Source of the DNA: Nitrospinota bacterium
GTDB taxonomy: Bacteria > Nitrospinota_A > UBA7883
DNA length: 37,456 nucleotides
Assembly (NCBI GenBank): GCA_029879765.1
Contig: JAOUPQ010000003.1
Span: 1 to 37,456, forward strand
Reading direction: 5' to 3'
The notes beneath the pieces were generated by a model. That model saw only the letters and a list, made by a program, of their open reading frames with translations, did no database searches and was not told the DNA's origin. This document shows positions 1 to 7,629 of the stretch, in pieces (within the stretch, counting starts at the first letter, position 1; every line of letters starts with the position of its first letter). The translations under genes and the position numbers were made by a program.

Positions 1-22
1 TCAAAGCTTATGGGAGGATGGA

Positions 23-421
23 ATGACGAGTAAAAGCGGCAAGAAATTTGTTTTTACGACCCTGGCCGGAGGCTTCGTGATGTGGGTCGTTGCAGGAATA
101 TGGCACAACCTGATAATGGCAAGCTTATATGAGCAGGTTCACGCCAGGCATGAAGGCATCGGAATTCTGCTGATAGCCTATTTCATTCTGGCCATGTTCA
201 TGGCTTATCTGTATCCCTTGGGATTCAAGGGTAAAAACACGGTGAAGGATGGCTTGCGGCTGGGTGTTGTGGTGGGCCTGCTGTGGGTGTTTCCCCATGG
301 GCTGGCCATGGCCGGCGCTCATGGCGAATCCATTTTGTATGTCGCTAAAAATTCCTTATGGCACATGGTGGAGCAGGGAATCGGGGGGATCGTGGTCGCG
401 GTCACATATAACAGGATGTGA
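23..421 (+). CDS. Small multi-pass membrane protein, unknown function
   Basis: The product is 132 residues and mostly hydrophobic. About four membrane segments are visible, near residues 10-30, 45-65, 78-98 and 108-128, joined by short charged loops. It starts with Lys/Ser-rich residues, so the N terminus is probably cytoplasmic. The start at 23 is supported by a GGAGG ribosome site a few bases upstream. I see no catalytic motif and do not recognise the family; it resembles small DUF-type integral membrane proteins. It is convergent with the next gene, so its operon partners, if any, lie outside the window. The existence of the gene is fairly secure; its function is unknown. Confidence 0.75.
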   Translation: MTSKSGKKFVFTTLAGGFVMWVVAGIWHNLIMASLYEQVHARHEGIGILLIAYFILAMFMAYLYPLGFKGKNTVKDGLRLGVVVGLLWVFPHGLAMAGAHGESILYVAKNSLWHMVEQGIGGIVVAVTYNRM

Positions 422-551
422 AGCGTTGATCTACTGGAAGGCGGGTTTAGGCACCCTCCAGCATCCGCGCCATTTCATCAACTTTTTCGACCTTACCCCT
501 CCGCATGAAATAAGCGGGAGCTTGGCATGGGCGCTGCGCAGAATAAATCCA

Positions 552-1487
552 TTACTGTGAAGTCAGGATTGTGCCGTTATCACCTACAGTCACAAACTGG
601 GTTCCAGACCATATCACGTCCCTCAAAGTTGAAGAATGGGACATGGATTTTTGCTGCGTCCAGGATATGCCATCCGGCGATGTCATAATGGTACTACCGG
701 CTGCCACCAACATGCTTCCATTCCACACCACTGCACGTAATGCGCCAGTAGTGGGGGAATGCCGCTCTGTCCAGGTTATGCCGTCCGGGGAAGTCATGAT
801 CACGCCATCACCCACCGCCACAAACTGAGTTCCAGCCCAAGTCACGCCATATAACTTAATTCCGGTCAGTCGAGTATTCCAGGATATGCCGTCCGGCGAA
901 GTCCGGACCTCACCGGTACCTACAGCCACGAAAAGGGTTCCCGACCACGCCACATCTTCTATGTTTTCATATGAATCTAGCCGGTGAACACCCTTCCAGG
1001 ATTCCCCATCCGGCGAAGTCAGGATCCTACCACAACAACCCCCCGCCACGAACTGGGTTCCAGACCATACCACGCTTAGTAAAAAACCAGGATAATTTGT
1101 ATTGTGATCTGTCCATGTGATACCATCCGGTGAAGTCAGAATTTCAAAAGAATTACTAGCTTTTGATCCACCCACAGCCACGAACTTGGTTCCAGACCAG
1201 GTCACGTCATGTAAAAAATACGGATCTATATTTTGCTCCGACCATAAGGTTCCATCCGGGGAGGTCATGATCACGCCGTTACCCACAGCCACGAACTTGG
1301 TTCCAGACCAGGTCACTCCCAGTAATTGGCTCTGGACGCCTGAATCCCTTTCTATCCATTCTTTGCCAATATTGGATGATTCTCCACCGCTTCCGGACGA
1401 TTGACCGCCACTGCAGTCGGCTAGAACAGAGAAGAAAAGAAGGGCCGGAACCAAAATCAGTTTTTTCACCAGAATAGTCGTCTTCAT
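552..1487 (-). CDS. Exported seven-repeat beta-propeller protein, probable lipoprotein
   Basis: The 311-residue product has a signal peptide with a Lys-rich start and a Leu/Val/Phe core. It then reaches a Cys near residue 25 followed by a Ser/Gly-rich linker, as in lipoproteins. The residue before the Cys is Asp, which is atypical for a lipobox, so lipidation is uncertain. The rest is seven repeats of about 35-43 residues with the pattern WSGTxFVAVG...TSPDGxxW, resembling BNR/sialidase-type propeller blades. The last repeat stops after TSQ, while the N terminus supplies an EWIERDSG strand that matches the missing blade edge. This suggests a closed seven-bladed propeller. No catalytic residues are apparent; a binding or scaffold role outside the inner membrane is inferred. 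A GAGGGGG ribosome site precedes the ATG. Confidence 0.85.
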   Translation of the reverse strand: MKTTILVKKLILVPALLFFSVLADCSGGQSSGSGGESSNIGKEWIERDSGVQSQLLGVTWSGTKFVAVGNGVIMTSPDGTLWSEQNIDPYFLHDVTWSGTKFVAVGGSKASNSFEILTSPDGITWTDHNTNYPGFLLSVVWSGTQFVAGGCCGRILTSPDGESWKGVHRLDSYENIEDVAWSGTLFVAVGTGEVRTSPDGISWNTRLTGIKLYGVTWAGTQFVAVGDGVIMTSPDGITWTERHSPTTGALRAVVWNGSMLVAAGSTIMTSPDGISWTQQKSMSHSSTLRDVIWSGTQFVTVGDNGTILTSQ

Positions 1488-1536
1488 CGTAAATGCCCCC
1501 TCATGGCAATATATAAATCACTAGCAGTTTCCTGAT

Positions 1537-1565
1537 AGTATGTCATGCTGTGCCTTTGGTGGCAA
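1537..1565 (-). promoter_or_regulatory. Putative sigma70 promoter of the propeller gene
   Basis: On the minus strand TTGCCA and CATACT are separated by exactly 17 bases. The predicted start of transcription lies about 43 bases upstream of the ATG at 1487. The -10 box differs from consensus at its first base, so this is a reasonable but unproven call. Confidence 0.4.
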
Positions 1566-1624
1566 CTATAATTTACCGATTGGATGTGATCTTATACCGG
1601 CTCTGAGATGGTGAAGTTTGAGCA

Positions 1625-2209
1625 TTATGTTCCGTCAAACAAAAGGTTATCTTTATGGATATTTCTATTCAGCGCCACCAAAATCCGCAACGTAAGGCCC
1701 CAAATCTCCTTCCCCTCGAAAACGATTCCCGGCCGGGACGCGCCGGGATCGAATTCACGAACCCTCTCCAGGATATCCAACGGAACCCAGAAAAACTCCG
1801 CCACTTCCGCCGGGGCGATTTCGATCGGCGGTTCTTCCTTCAGCGTCCCCACCACTGGCCATACTACAAAGCCGGTGGTTTTGGTCCGGGTGACCGGCAT
1901 ATGCCCCACTATCTCCACCAAATTGGCAGGGACGCCGATCTCTTCCTCCGTTTCCCGCAACGCGGCTTGAAGTGGCGTCTCGCCAGGCTCGATTTTCCCG
2001 CCAGGAAAGCAGACCTGGCCGGAGTGCAACTCCGGCGCCATGGCGCGGCGAATGAGCCCGATGGCCGGTCCCGCTTTCGAGGGGGCGAAAAGGATCATCA
2101 CCGCCGCGCGCACCCCGGTGTTACTTTCACAGTCCCTGGCGGTTACCGACAGTGACCCCGCGAGCCTGCGCCTGATTTCAGCTATGTTCATCTGGCCATA
2201 ATCGTTCAT
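1625..2209 (-). CDS. Nudix hydrolase, CoA pyrophosphatase (NudL)-like
   Basis: The 194-residue protein carries a complete Nudix box: G71-x5-E77-x7-R85-E-x-E-E-E-x-G92, the Mg2+-binding pyrophosphohydrolase signature. Just before it is LIRRA...HSGQVCFPGGK, which resembles the motif of the CoA-pyrophosphatase subgroup (YeaB/NudL). That subgroup splits CoA or acyl-CoA into 3',5'-ADP and phosphopantetheine. Another nucleotide-diphosphate substrate cannot be excluded. The length matches the family. I used the ATG at 2209, though no clear ribosome site precedes it; an internal ATG at 2191 is an alternative. It diverges from the fwd operon, and the two share an intergenic region of about 90 bases. 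Confidence 0.88.
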   Translation of the reverse strand: MNDYGQMNIAEIRRRLAGSLSVTARDCESNTGVRAAVMILFAPSKAGPAIGLIRRAMAPELHSGQVCFPGGKIEPGETPLQAALRETEEEIGVPANLVEIVGHMPVTRTKTTGFVVWPVVGTLKEEPPIEIAPAEVAEFFWVPLDILERVREFDPGASRPGIVFEGKEIWGLTLRILVALNRNIHKDNLLFDGT

Positions 2210-2259
2210 TTATCAATTATATGCCCATTGGCCATCCCTTTGCAGGATTGGATCGCCCC

Positions 2260-2287
2260 TTGCATTATCTTGATTGCCTGCTATACA
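2260..2287 (+). promoter_or_regulatory. Putative promoter of the fwdDBAC operon
   Basis: TTGCAT and TATACA are separated by 16 bases, and a TG at 2279-2280 makes an extended -10 element. The predicted transcription start (about 2293-2295) is only a few bases before the ATG at 2298. If the promoter is real, the leader would be nearly absent. Confidence 0.45.
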
Positions 2288-2297
2288 CGGAAGTAGA

Positions 2298-2672
2298 ATG
2301 AAAACATATACTTTTAAAGAGTTTAACAAAGCCATGGCCCTGATAGGCATATTGAACACGGCGAGGACTTTGAAGCAGGGCGCCACCATGCATATCGCCA
2401 AGGACGCGCCGGAGTATCTGGAAGCGATAAGCTATGTGGGTGTCTCCGCGCGGGAGATGGAAAAAGCCGGGATCAGCGAAGGCGACGACGTGGTGGTGAT
2501 CAGCGACCATGGCCAGGTGACCGTCCAGGCCAGAAAGATGGATCTGCAGCCCGGCTCGTTTTTCATGCCGCTGTCCTATCTGGCCAACCGCCTGGTATCC
2601 GCCGAAACCCACGGCGCGGGAGTTCCAGGATTCAAGAACACCGTCGTCACCATAAAGAAACCGGACGAATAA
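2298..2672 (+). CDS. fwdD: Formylmethanofuran dehydrogenase subunit D (molybdopterin-binding domain)
   Basis: The 124-residue protein matches the FwdD/FmdD family, the beta-barrel domain that helps hold the bis-molybdopterin guanine dinucleotide cofactor beside subunit B. In most molybdopterin oxidoreductases this domain is fused to the catalytic chain. Visible family features are an N-terminal TLKQGATMH segment and the later GDDVVVISDHGQVTVQAR strand-turn-strand. The track starts at a TTG (2274). The ATG at 2298 is preferred because GGAAG lies five bases upstream and family homology begins there. It is first in the operon, 27 bases before fwdB. This subunit is not the formyltransferase that is called FhcD in methylotrophs. 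Confidence 0.85.
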   Translation: MKTYTFKEFNKAMALIGILNTARTLKQGATMHIAKDAPEYLEAISYVGVSAREMEKAGISEGDDVVVISDHGQVTVQARKMDLQPGSFFMPLSYLANRLVSAETHGAGVPGFKNTVVTIKKPDE

Positions 2673-2699
2673 TCTACAATCAACCATGGGAGAGAATCC

Positions 2700-4019
2700 A
2701 TGACAGCAGTAAAACAGGATGAAGGGATCACGGTAACCGAACATGTGGTGTGCCCCTTCTGCGCCACGCTTTGCGACGATCTGGTCATCCATGTGCAGAA
2801 CAACCAGGTGGTGAAGGTGCGCAATGGATGCAACCTGGCCAGGGGAGTGTTCGAAAACGCCCACAAGGAGTGGGCTACCCCCAGGGTAAATGGCAAGGAG
2901 GTTCCCTATGACTCGGCGGTGGAGGAAGCCGCCAGGATTCTGGCCGCCTCCAACAATCCGCTTATCTACGGCCTCGCCGCCACGGATGTGGACGCCCAGA
3001 AAAAGTGCATAGAGCTGGCGGACCTGATCGGCGCGAACCTGGACAACGCCTCCTCGGTTTGACACTCCCCCACCATGGTGGCACTACAGCTCGGCGGTGC
3101 GCCGGCTGCCACCTTGGGCGAAGTGAAGAACCGGGCGGACCTGGTCATATTCTGGGGCTCCAACCCAGCCGAGAGCCATCCGCGCCATTTCACGCGGTAT
3201 TCCGGCTCGGCCAAGGGAAGGATGAACCCCAGAGGGCGCAAGGACCGATACATTGTGCTGGTGGACATCCGCCCCACGCCATCGGTCAAATACGCCGACG
3301 AGTTCATCCAGATCAAGCCGGGGCATGACTATGAGGTGTTGACGGCCATGCGCATGCTCACCAACGGGAACCGGCCGGATATGGACAGCGTTGGCGATGT
3401 GGCGATCCAGACCCTGGAGCGGCTGGTCCAGCGATGCAAGGACGCCCGGCTGGGCGTTCTGTTCTTTGGCCAGGGGATCACCGAAACCCGTGGCAAACAC
3501 CAGAACTCCATGGCCATTTATCAATTCGGGAAGGATATGAGCCGCCACAGCAAGTTCCTGACCCTGCCGATGCGGGGCCATTACAACGTGGTGGGCAGCG
3601 GCAACACCATGTGCTGGCAGACCGGATACCCCTTCGCCGTGAACTTTGGCCGGGGATATCCCCAGTTCAACCCTGGCGAGTTTTCCGTGGTGGACCTGCT
3701 CAAGCGCAAAGAGCCGGACGCGGCGCTGATCGTGGCCGCCGAGCCGATGGATCATCTGCCTTACGAGGCGGCTCGGCATCTGGAAAATATCCCCACCATA
3801 GTGCTGGACCCGAGGGAGACCTTGACCACCAAGATGGCGGACGTGGTGATCCCGGTGAAACACGCCGGGGTCTCCGTGGAGGGGACGGCGTATCGCATGG
3901 ACCACATCCCGATCAAGATGCGGTCGGTGCTCAACTCCCCATGGCCGAAGGATGACGAGCCGTTGTCCACCATCATCGCGCGGATCAAGGCGATCAGGAA
4001 GGAAGAGGCGGAAACCTAG
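2700..4019 (+). CDS. fwdB: Formylmethanofuran dehydrogenase subunit B, selenocysteine-containing (in-frame TGA 3060-3062)
   Basis: This is the catalytic Mo/W subunit, which reversibly reduces CO2 to formate for transfer to methanofuran. The track shows two ORFs, 2700-3062 and 3075-4019, in the same frame. Read through the TGA, they give 439 residues, the expected family length. The TGA is codon 121 in the context NASSV-U-HSPT, which aligns with the SVCHGP motif whose Cys, or Sec in some methanogens, ligates the metal. Residues 18, 21, 25 and 44 are the Cys of an N-terminal [4Fe-4S] site (CPFCATLC...C). Both halves are well conserved, with no frameshift, so a pseudogene is unlikely. A GGGAGAG ribosome site precedes the ATG. 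The stop abuts the fwdA start. Expression would need selABCD, which are not in the window. Confidence 0.9.
3078..3112 (+). promoter_or_regulatory. Candidate bacterial SECIS hairpin downstream of the fwdB UGA
   Basis: Sixteen bases after the TGA begins a hairpin that can be folded by eye. GTGG (3078-3081) pairs with CCAC (3109-3112), with five unpaired bases on the 5' side. CAGC (3087-3090) pairs with GCTG (3105-3108). T3091 is bulged. CGGC (3092-3095) pairs with GCCG (3101-3104). The apical loop is GGTGC. A GGU loop and a bulged U a few pairs below it are the features SelB recognises in E. coli fdhF. The loop is about 34 bases after the UGA, near the long end of the bacterial range. The fold is drawn by hand and not energy-calculated. 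Confidence 0.55.
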
Positions 4020-5660
4020 ATGGGAATCAGGATAGTAAATGGCGAGGTGATCGACCCTGCCCATGGCGAGGACAGGGTGAAAAGAGACGTCCATATCAAG
4101 GATGGCAAGATCGTGGCCGACGCCGGGCAGGACGCCACCGTCATCGACGCCACCGGCTGCGTGGTGATGGCGGGGGGGGTGGATATCCACACCCACGTGG
4201 CCGGGCCGAAGGTGAACTTCGCCCGCCTGATGAGGCCGGAGGACCATCGATATGAGCATGTGTCCCGGGAGGATGGATATGAGCGATCGGGAACCGGCGG
4301 GGTGGCCGCCACCACATATACCACCGGGTATCGATACTGCGAGATGGGATACACCACCATCGTGGAGCCTGCGGTGCCGCCGCTGGGCGCCCGCCATGCC
4401 CATGAGGAGCTGGTGGACATCCCCCAGGTGGATAAGGCCATATTCACATTGCTCGGCAACTCGGAGATCATCTTCCAATATCTGGAAAAGGGAGAGACCA
4501 GCAAGATCAACGAATACATCTCCTGGATCATGGACGCCACCAAGTCCTACTCGGTGAAGATCGTCAATCCCGGCGGGGCGAACATGTGGAAGTATCGCGC
4601 GGACATCCACGACATAGACCAGAAGCTGCGTGATTTCGACACCACACCGCGCCAGATTATCCTGGCCATAGCCGACGCCATGGCCACCCTGGGCCTGCCC
4701 CATCCCTTGCATCTGCACTGCAACAACCTGGGGGTGCCGGACAGCTATAAGACAGCCATCGCCACCGCCGAGGCGATGGAAGGCCGACCGCTGCACCTGA
4801 CCCATCTTCAATTCAGCAGCTACGGCGCCTCCGGCAAGCGCAAGTTCTCCTCCGAGGCGCCCAGGCTGGCCCGGATGGTGAACGACAACAAGAACATCAC
4901 CATCGACGTGGGGCAGGTCCTTTTCGGCAAGACCACCACCATCACCGCCGATGGACCCTTCGAATATCACCTGCACAAGCTCACCGGCTCCAAATGGTAT
5001 AACGGCGATGTGGAGTGCGAGGATGGATGCGGAGTGGTGCCCTATGACTACAAGCGCAAGTCTTTCGTCAACTGCATCCAGTGGGCGGCGGGGCTGGAGC
5101 TGTTCCTGCTGATTGACGACCCGTGGCGGGTGTATCTGACCACCGACCACCCCAACGGCGCTCCATTTATCACATATCCCCACCTGATCCGCCTGCTGAT
5201 GGACAAGGATTTTCGCCGGGAACAGGTGGAGAAGATCAGCGCGGAAGCCGCCGCCGAGATTCCCCTGAAAGTCCTGGATCGGGAATATACCTTGTATGAA
5301 ATCGCCATTATCACCCGCAGTGGCACGGCCAGAAGGCTGGGTCTTGTGAACAAGGGGCATCTGGGAGTTGGGGGCGATGCGGATGTGGCGGTGTATCGCG
5401 CCAGCAGGAATTGGGAGGAGATGTTCGCCAAGCCGGCCTGGGTGATCAAGGATGGGCAGGTGGTGGCCAAAGAGGGGAAGGTGACCCGGCAGGTGTTCGG
5501 AACTACCATGTATGTCCATCCGGCGCGGGGGTTTGCCGATATCGAAAAGGATCTGGCGGATTTCTTCGAGAGCTATTACACGGTGAACATCAACAACTAT
5601 CCTGTGGGATTGGAATACCTGCCCCGGCCGGAGCTTATCCCCTGTCAGGTGAAGGCATAA
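4020..5660 (+). CDS. fwdA: Formylmethanofuran dehydrogenase subunit A (amidohydrolase fold)
   Basis: The 546-residue protein is the binuclear-metal amidohydrolase subunit that moves formate, made by subunit B, onto methanofuran as an N-formyl group, or hydrolyses the formyl compound. Metal-site motifs are visible: HTH at residues 57-59 (GGVDIHTHVAGPK), K180 in SVKIVNPGG as the probable carboxylated Lys, H231/H233 in LHLHCNNLG, H262 in LHLTHLQFSSY, and the late TTDHPNG with its Asp. The length is normal for FwdA. Its ATG follows the fwdB stop with no gap, and its stop overlaps the fwdC start (TAATG), so the subunits are probably translationally coupled. Family assignment is secure; the physiological direction is not known. 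Confidence 0.93.
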   Translation: MGIRIVNGEVIDPAHGEDRVKRDVHIKDGKIVADAGQDATVIDATGCVVMAGGVDIHTHVAGPKVNFARLMRPEDHRYEHVSREDGYERSGTGGVAATTYTTGYRYCEMGYTTIVEPAVPPLGARHAHEELVDIPQVDKAIFTLLGNSEIIFQYLEKGETSKINEYISWIMDATKSYSVKIVNPGGANMWKYRADIHDIDQKLRDFDTTPRQIILAIADAMATLGLPHPLHLHCNNLGVPDSYKTAIATAEAMEGRPLHLTHLQFSSYGASGKRKFSSEAPRLARMVNDNKNITIDVGQVLFGKTTTITADGPFEYHLHKLTGSKWYNGDVECEDGCGVVPYDYKRKSFVNCIQWAAGLELFLLIDDPWRVYLTTDHPNGAPFITYPHLIRLLMDKDFRREQVEKISAEAAAEIPLKVLDREYTLYEIAIITRSGTARRLGLVNKGHLGVGGDADVAVYRASRNWEEMFAKPAWVIKDGQVVAKEGKVTRQVFGTTMYVHPARGFADIEKDLADFFESYYTVNINNYPVGLEYLPRPELIPCQVKA

Positions 5661-6478
5661 TGATTACTCTGACGCTTAAGGGAAAGCTTTCTATCCCGCT
5701 GGAGGCGGATTCGGTCACCCCGGACAATTTGCATGACAAGTCCAACCACCAGATAAAGGAGCAGACAGTCTACTGGGGAAACAAGAAGAAGACCATCGGT
5801 GATTTTTTCGAGGTGGAGGGGGAGAGGTCGGACCGGATCACCGTGGTGGGAGATTGCGCCAAGGTGAAGTTGTTGGGGCATAAGATGAGCTTCGGGGCCG
5901 TGCATGTGAAAGGGAACACAGGCTATAACACCGGCTCCTATATGACCGGGGGGGCTATCACCATCGACGGGAACACCGCCGACTACCTGGGCGCCATGAT
6001 GGAGGGGGGGCTTATCGACCTGAAGGGGAACGCTGGCCATTTTGTGGGGGGCGCATACAAAGGGGAGACCGCCGGGATGACCGGTGGCGAGATCATTGTT
6101 CGGGGAAACGTGGGCCACGAAACGGGGAGCTTCATGCGGCGAGGTTTGATCGCCGTGGGAGGGAACGCCGGGGATTTTACCGGGCTTTTCATGCTGGCGG
6201 GGACGATTGTGGTGTTGGGGAAGGCTGGGGAGAGAGTGGGGGCGAACATGAGCCGTGGCTCCATCATCCTGATGAACCAGGCCAGGCTGCTGCCCAGTTT
6301 TCTGGAAAACGGAGTGGTGGCCACCCCGGCGGTGGAAATAGTCTTGGGCAGAGTCCGGGAGCTGGGGCTGGCTCCCGCTGGTGGTGGGCGATATGTGAGG
6401 CACACCGGCGACGTAAACGCAGTGGGGCGTGGGGAGATTCTGATGCGGGTGGTGAACCGGAACCACTTGCAGGTCTGA
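5660..6478 (+). CDS. fwdC: Formylmethanofuran dehydrogenase subunit C (beta-helix)
   Basis: This is a 272-residue structural subunit with repeated Gly-rich turns (GNTGYNTGSYMTGG, GNAGHFVGGAYKG, GNVGHETGSFM and others). These build a right-handed beta-helix related to the C-terminal domain of glutamate synthase. In the archaeal complex this subunit packs against FwdA. The track ORF begins at 5411 inside fwdA. The correct start is the ATG at 5660, which overlaps the fwdA TAA and gives the normal family length and N terminus. It is the last gene of the operon: no formyltransferase (ftr/fhcD) or polyferredoxin gene follows. Confidence 0.92.
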   Translation: MITLTLKGKLSIPLEADSVTPDNLHDKSNHQIKEQTVYWGNKKKTIGDFFEVEGERSDRITVVGDCAKVKLLGHKMSFGAVHVKGNTGYNTGSYMTGGAITIDGNTADYLGAMMEGGLIDLKGNAGHFVGGAYKGETAGMTGGEIIVRGNVGHETGSFMRRGLIAVGGNAGDFTGLFMLAGTIVVLGKAGERVGANMSRGSIILMNQARLLPSFLENGVVATPAVEIVLGRVRELGLAPAGGGRYVRHTGDVNAVGRGEILMRVVNRNHLQV

Positions 6479-7007
6479 CTTTCCCATCCGTAACGATAAT
6501 CGTATATATGGAAGTCCTTTTTGTTAAGAACAGGTTTATCAGATAGAAATAAACTTTGACATCAACAATGTACTGTTGATATATTACCCTCGGTTGTCTG
6601 CAAGAGGGTTCATATTGCTTTGGATTTGCATCAGTTGGTTTTCCGGGAGAGAGACTGATTGGTGTTGTTTAAAGGGTTGACAGATGTCAGTTTGTAGGCG
6701 GGGTGTTTTTAATCAAGCTGCTATGCAGTCGAGCCACAAAGGCAAATCAACTACCACACAACTCCATCACATAGTCGCAGGAGTAATTCTGCTCATATAA
6801 ATATAAAGCCCTTTTGTTATGGACCGAGCGTAGAAAGCCTTACTTTGTAAGATCATAGTATTTCTGGTTATTTTTACGTTCTTTTTGGGGGGATGGTTGG
6901 AATAGGGGCGAAGTTTCCGCTGGAATGTCGGAGGCAGTTCGTCACCTTGTAAATATTTCGATGTAACGCAAAGTTACCGCGAAACAACTATTTTGGAGGA
7001 GAGAAAG
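6479..7007. other. 529-bp AT-rich intergenic region with regulatory-looking dyads
   Basis: No convincing ORF occurs here, and the base composition is clearly more AT-rich than the flanking genes. It contains a small perfect palindrome ACGAT-A-ATCGT (6493-6503), the promoter/operator at 6556-6585, and TGACA-GA-TGTCA (6678-6689). I find no classical terminator after fwdC. It could hold a long 5' leader for the lipoprotein gene at 7008 or a small RNA; no known RNA family is recognisable by eye. Confidence 0.4.
6556..6585 (+). promoter_or_regulatory. Promoter with embedded inverted-repeat operator
   Basis: TTGACA (6556-6561, perfect -35) and TATATT (6580-6585) are 18 bases apart. The spacer is almost filled by the inverted repeat ATCAACA-N6-TGTTGAT (6561-6580), which looks like a repressor site. 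Transcription would start about 6592, some 415 bases before the next coding start. Confidence 0.45.
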
Positions 7008-7427
7008 ATGAAGAAGCTCGCGTTTGCACTGTTGATTGCTTTGACCTTTACTGGATTGACCGGATGTCCTGGATCCGATCCCGCCAAAGGAACCGCCCAG
7101 TTTTACAATGACCTGGTATACTCCAGCGGTCGGGAGTTCATGGCCAGGTTCGTGGTCGGAGGCATGACCATGGACGCGTGGACCGGCCGATGGTCTGCGG
7201 AAGCCAGCTCGGAGGATTGCGGAGGCCAGAAACCCGCCACCTTGTATCTGGATGGGGATAATTACGGCACCAACGATATAACCTTTGACTGCGATGTTCA
7301 TAACCTGTACAAGGTGACGTTGGTAAATGGCAATATTACCGTGCAGTACAGCACCGGCTCGAAAATGCGGGAGACCGTATCATACGCCCTTCCCGAGGGA
7401 AGCCCGTTTTCGGCCTTGTCGGAGTAA
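7008..7427 (+). CDS. Small lipoprotein, unknown function
   Basis: The product is 139 residues starting at the ATG at 7008; the track start at TTG 6993 lies in the ribosome site. GGAGGA precedes the ATG. The signal peptide MKKLAFALLIALTFTGLTGC ends in a canonical LTGC lipobox, so the mature protein is probably lipid-anchored. The remainder is Gly/Thr-rich with alternating strands and two further Cys (EDCGGQ and FDCDVH) that could form a disulfide, suggesting a small beta-sandwich. I do not recognise the domain. It follows a long AT-rich leader region and is convergent with the next gene. Confidence 0.8.
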   Translation: MKKLAFALLIALTFTGLTGCPGSDPAKGTAQFYNDLVYSSGREFMARFVVGGMTMDAWTGRWSAEASSEDCGGQKPATLYLDGDNYGTNDITFDCDVHNLYKVTLVNGNITVQYSTGSKMRETVSYALPEGSPFSALSE

Positions 7428-7580
7428 GGCGGATCTGACTGTTCGCCACTCTGCATGACGACGGCTGGCGCCTTTGGGCGAGGCCATCGGGCGTGGAAAG
7501 GCGGTAGAATGAAGGATCGCGGGGCGTTGGCGGTGGATGGACTGGTTTCATTCACGCCAGCGCCCTGTTTATTTTTCGGG

Positions 7581-7614
7581 CAGCCACCTCTGGAAAAAGT
7601 GAGTGGCTGATTTT
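7581..7614. terminator. Possible terminator hairpin between convergent genes
   Basis: CAGCCAC (7581-7587) pairs with GTGGCTG (7603-7609) and is followed by ATTTTCT. It lies between the plus-strand lipoprotein gene and the minus-strand gene ending at 7630. The 15-base loop and short T tract make it a modest candidate. Confidence 0.35.
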
Positions 7615-7629
7615 CTGGTGAATTGAGCT

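Noticed and set aside
434-461. Imperfect hairpin CTGGAAGG / CCCTCCAG after the first gene as a terminator
   Set aside because: It has one mismatch and a long loop, and neither strand has a T tract after it.
3060-3062. TGA as a nonsense mutation or sequencing error splitting fwdB
   Set aside because: The frame is intact on both sides, the family has Cys/Sec at precisely this residue, and a hairpin follows; selenocysteine explains it better.
3084-5519. 811-residue minus-strand ORF opposite fwdB-fwdA
   Set aside because: It is an antisense shadow of two well-conserved genes; it is His/Gly/Pro-rich with no recognisable domain and arises from GC-biased codon use.
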